A stretch of DNA of 6,227 nucleotides from Deltaproteobacteria bacterium (GTDB taxonomy: Bacteria > Desulfobacterota > DSM-4660 > Desulfatiglandales > B25-G16), in contig CP070660.1 of assembly GCA_020355145.1 (NCBI GenBank), forward strand, positions 1,329,291 through 1,335,517. Reading direction: 5' to 3'. Positions 1 to 6,092 of the stretch are shown piece by piece. Numbering within the stretch: position 1 is the stretch's first letter; each line of letters starts with the position of its first letter. A model generated the notes under the pieces. It saw nothing but the letters and a program-made list of their open reading frames with translations, did no database searches and was not told where the DNA came from. A program made the position numbers and the translations under genes.

Positions 1-1
1 T

Positions 2-328
2 AACAAGAGGTGTGAAGCCCTCCATGTCACAGAACATGGCAGTGACCTGCTTATTTTCGCCTTCTATCCTGTCCCTTTGGGCAAGAATCTTTTCGGTTAT
101 ACCTTCAGGGAGGTATTTCTGAATTTTTCTAATCTTTTCATCAAAAGAGAGTTCTTTAGGAAGGAGTTCTGACGGTTGGGTTAAGTTGTGGCCACATTCA
201 CCGCAAAATCTAAAGTTGTTTGGATTGGAATAATTGCAATTAGGACATATTAGTTCTAATTTTGAACCACAACCTCCACAAAACTTAATACCTTCTGGGT
301 TCTCAAACTGACACTCTGGACATTTCAT
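2..328 (-). CDS. Double zinc-ribbon class III adenylate/guanylate cyclase, N-terminal part (runs off left edge)
   Basis: The minus strand reads from an ATG at 328 without a stop to the window edge, giving 109 residues of an incomplete protein. Two zinc ribbons come first: CPEC/CGGC (Cys 3, 6, 17, 20) and CPNC/CGEC (Cys 28, 31, 42, 45). A charged linker follows (about 50-92), then the start of a class III nucleotidyl cyclase domain, VTAMFCDMEGFTPL (95-108), in which Asp101 is at the place of the first metal-binding aspartate. In known proteins of this design the cyclase domain is often followed by a large AAA/NACHT-like ATPase and TPR repeats; that part is outside the window, so the full architecture is unknown. 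The product would be cytosolic, since no signal peptide or membrane segment is seen. A GGAGG ribosome binding site (334-338) lies five bases before the ATG and supports the start. Whether it makes cAMP or cGMP cannot be told. Confidence 0.85.
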   Translation of the reverse strand, partial: MKCPECQFENPEGIKFCGGCGSKLELICPNCNYSNPNNFRFCGECGHNLTQPSELLPKELSFDEKIRKIQKYLPEGITEKILAQRDRIEGENKQVTAMFCDMEGFTPLV

Positions 329-398
329 AGTGTCCTCCAGATCTATATACAGGTCGATATGAGATGGAAATGAACAGGTTTTTTACTTTTGATAGTTT

Positions 399-427
399 AG
401 TATATTAGAGAGTTGGTTTTATGTCAA
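399..427 (-). promoter_or_regulatory. Near-consensus sigma-70-type promoter of the cyclase gene
   Basis: Read on the minus strand, a perfect -35 box TTGACA (427-422) is followed after exactly 17 bases by TATACT (404-399), five of six matches to the -10 consensus. The start of transcription would fall near 392. This leaves a leader of about 60 bases before the GGAGG site and the ATG at 328. Boxes, spacing and orientation all fit the cyclase gene, so constitutive or repressor-controlled expression is plausible. No operator was recognised. Confidence 0.75.
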
Positions 428-667
428 TTAGGGTTCAACCTCAACATCTAGTATGCCGAAAAATTGCCTTTTTTTGAAAATTTCGTGCCATTCTCTTTAG
501 TTCTCAAGGTCCTATTCGCTTTTAACTGGAAAATGAAACCTTAAATCTCCATGAGGTATAGACTTCCCAAATTAATGGAAAGGGTTTTCACAGCTTCAAA
601 ACTTTCCTATTCTTGCCATATCATGAACTCTGCAAATTAACAAAATCATTGAAGATTTCGTTTGCCA

Positions 668-696
668 ATCATAACCCTTTTAGAGTGCTTTATCAA
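668..696 (-). promoter_or_regulatory. Second minus-strand promoter-like pair, no gene directly behind it
   Basis: On the minus strand TTGATA (696-691) is separated by 17 bases from TATGAT (673-668), each with five of six consensus matches. Transcription would begin near 661 and run toward the cyclase gene. The 330 bases between hold only very short reading frames (for example an ATG followed by seven codons), so the transcript would be a long leader, a small RNA, or the leftover promoter of a lost gene. AT-rich DNA gives such pairs by chance, so confidence is moderate. Confidence 0.4.
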
Positions 697-886
697 TCTG
701 AAACCTACCCCTATAAACCCCCATATCATCAACCTCCCTATCTTTCCATGGCTCTTCTATTAAGTGGACATATGTTCAGGTAAGGGGAATATTTGTGCCA
801 ATCCTTAATTCCAATTTACGGTAGGTCAAAAAACGGGAGAAAGCATTAAAATTACATCAAAAAGTCAGACGTATCACAGGTTTTGA

Positions 887-1060
887 GCCCGGCTGATATC
901 CTGTAGGTTTAAACAGTTATCTCAAGACGATCCGGTGAAAAATATATCTTTAAGAAAAGCCTTTTCCGGGATAATTCGCTCCATTTCGCTGTTTGAATTT
1001 TCCAATGTCAAGGGTGACCCCCGTTTTCGTAAAAAACCTACCAAGAGTGTTGATAAATAA
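887..1060 (+). pseudogene. Possible start-less reading-frame relic
   Basis: After a stop at 884-886 the frame stays open to a TAA at 1058-1060 (57 codons). The predicted peptide is basic, with pieces such as SLRKAFSGIIRS and KGDPRFRKKP. There is no ATG; the only alternative start noticed is a GTG at 935 without a clear ribosome binding site. I do not recognise the family. It could be the tail of a broken gene, part of an intergenic repeat, or a chance open frame. It is listed because the composition looks more coding-like than its surroundings. Confidence 0.2.
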
Positions 1061-1077
1061 TTAAAAATCACTAATTT
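1050..1077 (+). promoter_or_regulatory. Weak candidate promoter of the MBL-fold hydrolase gene
   Basis: TTGATA (1050-1055) followed after 16 bases by TAATTT (1072-1077) is the best sigma-70-like pair in front of the hydrolase gene. It would give a leader of about 45 bases before the ATG at 1129. The -10 box is poor, and the surrounding AT-rich DNA offers alternatives. Confidence 0.3.
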
Positions 1078-1128
1078 GCAGTAAGGGTATTTCAGCTAAT
1101 CCGGTAGTCATAATAAAGGAGAGATCAG

Positions 1129-2043
1129 ATGATGAATCACAGACTAAACATGAAAGGTTTTCTTCTATCAGTTCTGTTCACAACGATTTTATTTTCACCC
1201 GTTAATGCACGAAACTATGACAAGGTCCAGATAAAGACAATTAAGGTTGAAAACAACGTTTACATGCTTATCGGGGCCGGAGGGAATATTGGTATTTCAA
1301 CAGGCGCGGATGGAATTTTCATGATAGATGATCAGTTCGCGCCCCTGACAGAAAAGATAAAAGGAGCGGTGGCAGCCATAAGTGATAGGCCGATTCGGTT
1401 TTTGATCAACACCCATTGGCATTATGACCATACTGGCGGAAATGAAAAACTGGGAAAGATGGGTTCAATTATCATTGCCCATGAAAATGTTAGGAAACGC
1501 CTGAGTACTGAGCAGTTCATTTCGTTTTTCAAGGCAAAGGTGCCTCCCAAAGCAAAATCAGGGCTCCCTGTTATCAGCTTTACCAGGGATGTGACATTCC
1601 ATATTAATGAGGATGAAATCCATGTATTTCATGTGGCAAACGCCCATACCGACGGTGACGCCATCATCCATTTCCGCAAGAACAATGTGATCCACATGGG
1701 AGATATCTTTTTTTCCGGAATGTATCCTTTTGTCGACCTCGACGCAGGAGGTTCTGTCAATGGTATTATTGACGCTATAAAAAAAGTGCTTCCAAAAATG
1801 GACGAATCGACAAAAGTGATACCCGGCCACAGTCCATTATCAACGAAGAGTCAGTTGAAGGCCTACCTCGGCATGCTGACCACATTAAGGGATCGAATAA
1901 GGAAAGAGATTAAAGCCGGAAAGAGCCTAGAGACAATAGTGGCTACCAGACCGACAAAGGATCTTGACCCGGAATGGAACAAAGGTATCATAAAAGGAGA
2001 TGCGTTTGTGAAAATTTTATATCAAGATCTATCAAGGCGATAG
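1129..2043 (+). CDS. Exported MBL-fold metallo-hydrolase
   Basis: A 304-residue protein of the metallo-beta-lactamase superfamily. Residues 1-27 look like a Sec signal peptide: basic start, hydrophobic core FLLSVLFTTILF, likely cleavage after VNA, so the enzyme should act in the periplasm or outside. The metal site is complete: THWHYDH (His96, His98, Asp100, His101), His173 in AHTDGD, Asp192 in HMGD and His234 in PGH, which predicts a two-zinc centre that activates water. Asp192 at the fifth ligand position is usual for general hydrolases of this fold, whereas class B1 beta-lactamases have Cys there. Beta-lactam hydrolysis is therefore possible but not shown, and the substrate is unknown. Length and the C-terminal helical part fit the small secreted subfamily. 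AAGGAGAG (1116-1123) serves the ATG at 1129; the next codon is also ATG and equally well placed. The gene stands alone, and no clear terminator follows. Confidence 0.88.
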   Translation: MMNHRLNMKGFLLSVLFTTILFSPVNARNYDKVQIKTIKVENNVYMLIGAGGNIGISTGADGIFMIDDQFAPLTEKIKGAVAAISDRPIRFLINTHWHYDHTGGNEKLGKMGSIIIAHENVRKRLSTEQFISFFKAKVPPKAKSGLPVISFTRDVTFHINEDEIHVFHVANAHTDGDAIIHFRKNNVIHMGDIFFSGMYPFVDLDAGGSVNGIIDAIKKVLPKMDESTKVIPGHSPLSTKSQLKAYLGMLTTLRDRIRKEIKAGKSLETIVATRPTKDLDPEWNKGIIKGDAFVKILYQDLSRR

Positions 2044-2073
2044 GAATGGATTTGACCGACCGTTTTTTATAGA

Positions 2074-2103
2074 GGTTATGTTATGAGTTTGGTTATGTTA
2101 TGA
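2074..2103 (+). repeat. Two direct copies of GGTTATGTTATGA
   Basis: The 13-base sequence GGTTATGTTATGA occurs at 2074-2086 and again at 2091-2103, a pitch of 17 bases. Each copy itself contains the tandem TTATG-TTATG. It lies between the hydrolase gene and the recombinase cluster. It could be a paired protein-binding site near the left end of the element, or a slippage duplication. Its function is unknown. Confidence 0.6.
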
Positions 2104-2226
2104 TTATTTAGATCCCTCCATATTATTCTCTCATCTTATTTCCCTCAGAGTAGGAAATGCTCTATCCATCTAATTCCTTTTATTCCCTGTATTTTTAATT
2201 ACACGCTGTAGTTACTGTTTCAATAT

Positions 2227-2260
2227 CGTTTTCTCTTAACAGGACAAAGGAGAGAAAACG
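2227..2260 (+). promoter_or_regulatory. Perfect 10-bp inverted repeat abutting the first start codon of the recombinase cluster
   Basis: CGTTTTCTCT (2227-2236) and AGAGAAAACG (2251-2260) are exact inverted copies around a 14-base centre. The right arm ends at the base before the ATG at 2261. The ribosome site AAAGGAG (2246-2252) is partly in the loop and partly in the stem. In RNA the hairpin would crowd the start site and could hold down translation of the whole coupled cluster. In DNA the same palindrome could be an operator or a recombinase/accessory-protein site. The sequence does not decide between these. Confidence 0.6.
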
Positions 2261-2701
2261 ATGAGTAGGGGAGAGTTGTGTAAAAAACGTCCTTGCAGGA
2301 TTTGCCGGCGATGGTTTATGCCCAATCCGAAACTAAAAGATCGGCAAAAGACCTGTGGAGATCCTGATTGCCAAAGGGAGTGGCACAGGAAAAAATGTGC
2401 CCAATGGAACAAGGCCAATTCTGATTATTTTAAGAGTAACTATCTTCAAAAGAAGCTTGATGCTGCAACTGCCTCTGAGGAACCTGCGAAACCCCTTTGG
2501 CCCAAAAGCCGTCTAAAATCGGGACTTCCCCTTCAATATGTTCAAGAGGTGATCGGCATCCAACACCTCACAATCATTGAGTATTTAGGACAACTACTCT
2601 TCAGACGTTTTCAAGAGGTGTTAAAGGGTAAAGCGGCTGTAAATACTAAAGAAATAAGACGACAACTCCCTGTGGGGATTTCAAGAGGTGATGGACTTTG
2701 A
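2261..2701 (+). CDS. Small zinc-finger protein, first gene of the recombinase cluster
   Basis: A 146-residue cytosolic protein without a named function. The N-terminal third is strongly basic and carries one probable zinc site, CRIC (Cys12, Cys15) and CGDPDC (Cys32, Cys37), with His42 and Cys46 close behind. A helical, basic stretch (about 38-68, REWHRKKCAQWNK) follows. A second part (about 85-120) around LQYVQEVIGIQHLTIIEYLGQLL could form a helix-turn-helix-like bundle. Taken together these point to a nucleic-acid-binding protein. The gene opens a five-gene run that ends in three tyrosine recombinases, and its stop is only three bases before the next ATG. By position I infer a role in target or end recognition, directionality, or control of the cluster. 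The start is fixed by AAAGGAG eight bases upstream; a hairpin ends right at the ATG. It resembles uncharacterised proteins I associate with recombinase genes in Desulfobacterota, from memory only. Confidence 0.75.
   Translation: MSRGELCKKRPCRICRRWFMPNPKLKDRQKTCGDPDCQREWHRKKCAQWNKANSDYFKSNYLQKKLDAATASEEPAKPLWPKSRLKSGLPLQYVQEVIGIQHLTIIEYLGQLLFRRFQEVLKGKAAVNTKEIRRQLPVGISRGDGL
2541..2690 (+). repeat. Three copies of TTCAAGAGGTG at about 70-base spacing
   Basis: The identical 11-mer TTCAAGAGGTG is found at 2541-2551, 2610-2620 and 2680-2690, with starts 69 and 70 bases apart, all inside the 3' half of the zinc-finger gene. The first two are in the same reading frame and encode QEV; the third is in another frame and encodes SRG. 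The shared DNA is therefore not explained by a protein repeat alone. The third copy, with AGAGG at 2684-2688, may also serve as a distant ribosome site for the next gene. Confidence 0.6.
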
Positions 2702-2704
2702 CAG

Positions 2705-3136
2705 ATGCTTTTTCTATACCTACCCATCATGATAAAGAAAAAAGTTCTTGTACCCAACCGCATCAGACGTATTGAAGGGGGTTTCAGTTTTATCCCACAC
2801 CGTTTTCTCACCGACGGTTTTCTATCATCACTCCATCAGCATGAGATTCTTTTATATTTCTTCCTCATCCTGGCCTCTGATCGTTATGGTCTGTCTTTTT
2901 ACTCCTATGATGCTGTTTGCTCGATGCTTGGGCTTTCAGTGGATGAGTACATTGAAGCCAGGGACGGGCTCATTAAGAAAGATCTGATTGCCTTTGATGG
3001 CACCCTGTTCCAGGTACTCGATCTGCCAGCAAAGCTAACAGGGGTTGAACCCCCAGAGTTTATGCCCAGCCTGGATCGACAAAGAAACTCCGGTGATATT
3101 ACAAATCTTATCCAGCAATCTCTGTGGGAAGAGTAA
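2705..3136 (+). CDS. Probable winged-helix DNA-binding protein, second gene of the cluster
   Basis: A 143-residue protein of unknown function. A basic N-terminus (KKKVLVPNRIRR, 11-22) precedes a compact domain at about 43-108. That domain has the pattern of a winged helix as seen in phage and plasmid replication or DnaD-like proteins: helix HEILLYFFLILA, a strand-like YGLSFYS, helices DAVCSMLGL and SVDEYIEARDGLIKKDLI, and a wing FDGTLFQVLDLP. The C-terminal 35 residues look disordered. I infer DNA binding, either regulatory or architectural, for the recombinases encoded next. The ATG at 2705 is three bases after the previous stop, so translational coupling is likely. An alternative ATG at 2729 would give a start at MIKKKV and remove an odd hydrophobic leader. 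Neither has a good ribosome site at ideal distance. The stop overlaps the next gene's ATG by one base (TAATG). Confidence 0.65.
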   Translation: MLFLYLPIMIKKKVLVPNRIRRIEGGFSFIPHRFLTDGFLSSLHQHEILLYFFLILASDRYGLSFYSYDAVCSMLGLSVDEYIEARDGLIKKDLIAFDGTLFQVLDLPAKLTGVEPPEFMPSLDRQRNSGDITNLIQQSLWEE

Positions 3137-4077
3137 TGATGAGAAGGGATCTTGTTCATCATAAGCAAACCCATCGTGCTTTAAAGATCAGGAAAAAGCA
3201 CATCCCTTTACCCGAGATCTATGAACAGTACCTGTTCTACCAGCAACAGAGTTTACAGATTTCTCAGAACACTCGCAGAAGGGTAAGAAGGGTTTTGGTC
3301 CTCTTCCATGGGTATCTGGAAACCAATCAAATCGAGCTTTCCCGCCTCAAGATTGATCACCTTGATGCCTTTATCTCAGGATTCAAGGTAAAGCAAAGCT
3401 CCCTGAGGGTGTACCGCTCTCACCTTCGGGGTTTCTTGAAGTACCTGTATCACGAGAAAGGGATCATCAAAAAAGACCTTGCCACCCTGCTTGTGGGACC
3501 CCGGCAGTTTGCCAAGCAGAAACCACCCAAGTTTTTAAGACCCGAAGAAGTTTTAAAACTCTTTGCCTCTCTTGAACTTTGCACCCCCGCAAAGATTAGA
3601 ACATACGCCATTGTTCATCTGGCCTACTTCTTGGGGCTGAGGCCTGTGGAGATCAGCAGGATCACCTTCGATGACATCTCATTTAGTAAAAGAGAACTGC
3701 TCCTTGCAAAAAGAAAGGCCGATAATCCCATCACCCTTCCTGTCCCTGAAAATGTCCTAAAAGCCATAGCCGTATATGTCCTCAAAGCCAGACCAAAGAG
3801 TCCGGACCGGCATCTTTTCCTGAGTTTTGACTTCCCCTATAGGCCCCTAAGCTCAGGGACCGTGGTTTTCTATCTGTTCAAAACCATGAAGGAGGCAGGC
3901 CTTGATGCATCAGGCTACTGGCTGAGGCATACCTATGCTCAGAACCTCTTAAAGATGGGCCGATCCATCTATGAGATTAAAGAGATGCTGGGCCATGACA
4001 GCATTGAATCCACTGGAGTCTATCTTCATATCCATACAGAACTCATGAGAAAGGTGCTTTTCAATGAAACCCTTTGA
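3136..4077 (+). CDS. Tyrosine recombinase/integrase, first of three (RIT-like)
   Basis: A phage-integrase-family site-specific recombinase, 313 residues from the ATG at 3136. The N-terminal part (about 22-125) is the helical core-binding domain (QISQNTRRRVRRVL, SLRVYRSHLRGFLKYLYHEKG). The C-terminal catalytic domain follows with Arg169 and Glu172 (GLRPVEIS), a probable beta-hairpin lysine near 194 (RKADN), Arg264 (YWLRHTYA), His287 (LGHDS) and nucleophile Tyr296 (GVYLH). The first position of the usual HxxR box is Tyr261 instead of His, a tolerated but uncommon change. The nucleophile should form a 3'-phosphotyrosyl link at the element ends. The frame also opens at a GTG at 3124, four codons earlier. 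I prefer 3136 because TAATG joins it to the preceding gene and GGGAAGAG lies just upstream. The 3' end overlaps the next recombinase by 14 bases. It differs clearly from its two neighbours, so the trio is not a recent tandem duplication. Confidence 0.9.
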   Translation: MMRRDLVHHKQTHRALKIRKKHIPLPEIYEQYLFYQQQSLQISQNTRRRVRRVLVLFHGYLETNQIELSRLKIDHLDAFISGFKVKQSSLRVYRSHLRGFLKYLYHEKGIIKKDLATLLVGPRQFAKQKPPKFLRPEEVLKLFASLELCTPAKIRTYAIVHLAYFLGLRPVEISRITFDDISFSKRELLLAKRKADNPITLPVPENVLKAIAVYVLKARPKSPDRHLFLSFDFPYRPLSSGTVVFYLFKTMKEAGLDASGYWLRHTYAQNLLKMGRSIYEIKEMLGHDSIESTGVYLHIHTELMRKVLFNETL

Positions 4078-5038
4078 AAGTTTTCTATCTCCTCAACTCG
4101 ATGAGTTTGTCGCTTATCGCGAGGCTCTGGGGTATAGCATGAGGGGTCGTAGAAGCTATCTGCTGGCCTTTGATCGGTATCTAAGGCAGACTAATGCTGA
4201 TTGGAACTGTTTTGAGCCTTCTTTCTTCCTCCGCATGAGGACTGATCTTTGCAAAGGATCCCGGCACACCAATCAAATCCTGATCATAGTCCGCCTCTTC
4301 TTTCAGTTCCTGCTGCGCCGTGGATATATGGAGGAAAACCCCCTTCAAGACGTCCCCCTGCTCAAGGAAAACGTTTCCATCCCGTTTATTTTCTCTCCTG
4401 AACAAACCGATCAGCTATTGGCAACCCTTTGCAAAGGAATCCGTAAAAGTGAAAAGTACTTTCTGACCGATTTGGCCATGTATCTGGCCATATTGCTCTT
4501 GGCCAGGTGTGGCATGCGCATCTCGGAACCCTTAAAACTTTTACGAAAAAATTATAGACGTGATGATAAGACCCTGTACATCGAGAAGACTAAGTTCAAC
4601 AAAGAGCGATTGATCCCGGTCCCCAAGGCTGTTATCGCCGATATCGATAACTACCTCTGTGTTCGAAAAGGTCTCGGCTCTGAACCTTACCATCCGTATC
4701 TTCTCATAGGCCACAAAGACAAGCCCCTAAGAGATTACCAGGTGCGCTCTGCATTCCATCAAGCAGTCAAAGACATGGGGCTCCACCACCAAAGAAAGTT
4801 TATGGGCAACATGATCTTCAATCACCCTACACCCCATTGCCTTCGCCACTCCTTTGCCATTAATACGTTGAGAAAGATTAATGAACGGGGACAATCATCC
4901 CAGGATGCCCTTCCCGTTCTGGACGCTTACCTGGGTCACAGCACTTACTTGTGCTCTTCTGTCTATCTGAAAATTGCCGATGCAAAGAGCCGCAATGATC
5001 TTTATGACTTCACCATTTGGCAGAAATGGAAAATATGA
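4064..5038 (+). CDS. Tyrosine recombinase/integrase, second of three (RIT-like)
   Basis: A 324-residue tyrosine recombinase. The core-binding domain spans about 8-100 (LDEFVAYREALGYSMRGRRS, then a helix ending RRGYMEENPLQDV). The catalytic domain holds Arg152 and Glu155 (GMRISEPLKL), the hairpin lysine at 175 or 177 (EKTKFNKERLIPVP), His258 and Arg261 (PHCLRHSFA), His292 (LGHST) and the nucleophile Tyr301 (SVYLKI). All canonical residues are present, so it should be active. An insertion between the HxxR box and LGH (about 270-288, KINERGQSSQDALPV) is longer than in its neighbours and may mark its subfamily. The ATG at 4064 has GAGAAAGG a few bases upstream, inside the end of the previous gene; the 14-base overlap implies coupled translation. 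The stop overlaps the third recombinase as ATGA. It probably works with its neighbours as one recombination machine, as proposed for RIT elements; this role is inferred from context. Confidence 0.9.
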   Translation: MKPFESFLSPQLDEFVAYREALGYSMRGRRSYLLAFDRYLRQTNADWNCFEPSFFLRMRTDLCKGSRHTNQILIIVRLFFQFLLRRGYMEENPLQDVPLLKENVSIPFIFSPEQTDQLLATLCKGIRKSEKYFLTDLAMYLAILLLARCGMRISEPLKLLRKNYRRDDKTLYIEKTKFNKERLIPVPKAVIADIDNYLCVRKGLGSEPYHPYLLIGHKDKPLRDYQVRSAFHQAVKDMGLHHQRKFMGNMIFNHPTPHCLRHSFAINTLRKINERGQSSQDALPVLDAYLGHSTYLCSSVYLKIADAKSRNDLYDFTIWQKWKI

Positions 5039-6054
5039 AACTTGCCCCTTGCATCCATCAGTTCTTCCACCACTACCTCCCCAACATCAGAGGGATGAGC
5101 CACCATACCATTGTCTCCTACCGGGATACTTTCAAGCTCTTTGTCCCTTTTGCCGCACAATACTATGGTGTCAAGGTCAACTCCCTGAGGTTGGCACATA
5201 TCTCATCGGAGCTCATCATCGCCTTCCTCGATCATCTGCAGCAAAACCGTCACAACCTTCCCAAAACCCGCAATCTCCGACTTGCCACTCTGAAATCTTT
5301 TGCAAAAATGATCCGCCTTGTGTATCCAGATCACCGAGAGATGGCAGAGAAGATTATCCACATACCACAAAAGCGTTTTCAGAGATCCCTCGTGGGGTTC
5401 CTCTATCAGGAGGAAATCTTCAAAGTCTTTCAATCTGTGGATCTGGGAAGGAAAGAGGGCTTTAGGGATTACACGCTCCTTCATCTCCTCTATGACTCAG
5501 GGGCCAGGGCCAGTGAAATCTCAACACTCAACCTCGACTACTTCAACCCCAATCAGCAAACCATAGCCATCCTGGGCAAAGGAGACAGGTTCCGCATCAT
5601 CACCCTTGAGAACAAAACCTCCGAGCTCCTTGAGCTGTACATCAAAAAATATCGTATCACCCCGAAACCCCTCTATCAAAAACGCATCTTTATCAGTCAA
5701 CGGGGTGAGCAACTCTCACGGCATGGTATCTATCGCATCTGCAAAAAGTATCTGATCAAAACACTGCCCCCAAAACGTCTTAAGATCATCAACCCGGTCC
5801 ACAGCTTCCGCCACTCACGGGCCATGGATCTGCTCTATCGAGGTCATCCACTCACAGATATCCAAAATCGCTTGGGACACGATAATCTTCAGTCCACAAG
5901 CATCTACCTCCATCTCGATCTCAATCGACGTCGATACATACAAAGAGAGTTCATCAGACATATGGATTCGGTCTTAACTGTCGATCCGAAAATAGAACAA
6001 TTACTTCAATGGGAATGCAAGGAGGATATTCTGGCCTGGCTCGATAAGCTCTAA
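5035..6054 (+). CDS. Tyrosine recombinase/integrase, third of three (RIT-like)
   Basis: A 339-residue tyrosine recombinase if it starts at the ATG at 5035, which overlaps the previous stop as ATGA. The frame also offers an ATG at 5026 and a TTG at 5017. I prefer 5035 because of the overlap and because the family domain begins right there (LAPCIHQFFHHYL). The core-binding domain covers about 1-100 (GMSHHTIVSYRDTFKLF). The catalytic domain shows Arg158 and Glu161 (GARASEIS), Lys182 (LGKGDRFR), His256 and Arg259 (VHSFRHSRA), His282 (LGHDNLQST) and the nucleophile Tyr291 (IYLHL), a full set. After the tyrosine about 48 more residues follow, including a basic piece RRRYIQREF and an acidic end with ILAWLDKL. 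This tail is longer than in the other two and could mediate contacts within a multi-recombinase complex. It is the last gene of the run; 173 bases follow without a recognisable terminator. Confidence 0.9.
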   Translation: MKLAPCIHQFFHHYLPNIRGMSHHTIVSYRDTFKLFVPFAAQYYGVKVNSLRLAHISSELIIAFLDHLQQNRHNLPKTRNLRLATLKSFAKMIRLVYPDHREMAEKIIHIPQKRFQRSLVGFLYQEEIFKVFQSVDLGRKEGFRDYTLLHLLYDSGARASEISTLNLDYFNPNQQTIAILGKGDRFRIITLENKTSELLELYIKKYRITPKPLYQKRIFISQRGEQLSRHGIYRICKKYLIKTLPPKRLKIINPVHSFRHSRAMDLLYRGHPLTDIQNRLGHDNLQSTSIYLHLDLNRRRYIQREFIRHMDSVLTVDPKIEQLLQWECKEDILAWLDKL

Positions 6055-6092
6055 TACCTCGGGATCAGCTCGCAGGCCTATGGGTAAAGGTG

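Larger units (their letters stand above)
329..1128. other. 800-base stretch without a convincing gene between divergent genes
   Basis: This AT-rich stretch separates the minus-strand cyclase gene from the plus-strand hydrolase gene, so it holds the regulatory DNA of both. Apart from the two minus-strand promoter-like pairs, two things stand out. At about 895-922 an imperfect inverted repeat (GATA-tc-CTGT / ACAG-t-TATC around an 8-base centre) could fold. From 887 to 1060 one plus-strand frame stays open for about 57 codons and ends in TAA, but it has no ATG with a ribosome site; a minus-strand frame over part of it is open too. No tRNA, rRNA or CRISPR pattern is seen. It may contain a decayed gene or mobile-element remnant, but I cannot name one. 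Confidence 0.5.

Noticed and set aside
4..12. CAAGAGGTG at the window start as a fourth copy of the 11-mer found in the zinc-finger gene.
   Set aside because: Only nine bases match, it is outside the regular spacing and lies in the cyclase gene; a chance match is the simplest reading.
453..492. CGAAAAATT ... AAAATTTCG around a T-run as a hairpin or terminator.
   Set aside because: Only about five pairs form without bulges, and the T-run is in the loop, not after the stem.
2691..2732. A 13-codon frame from ATG 2691 ending TGA 2730-2732, overlapping ATG 2729 as ATGA, which could be a leader peptide coupled to the winged-helix gene.
   Set aside because: AGAGG is only two bases from this ATG, too close for normal initiation, and the region is already coding for the end of the zinc-finger gene in another frame.
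6033..6078. GGCCTG (6033-6038) and CAGGCC (6073-6078) around the stop of the third recombinase as a terminator stem.
   Set aside because: The loop is 34 bases, the inner bases do not pair, and no T-run follows.
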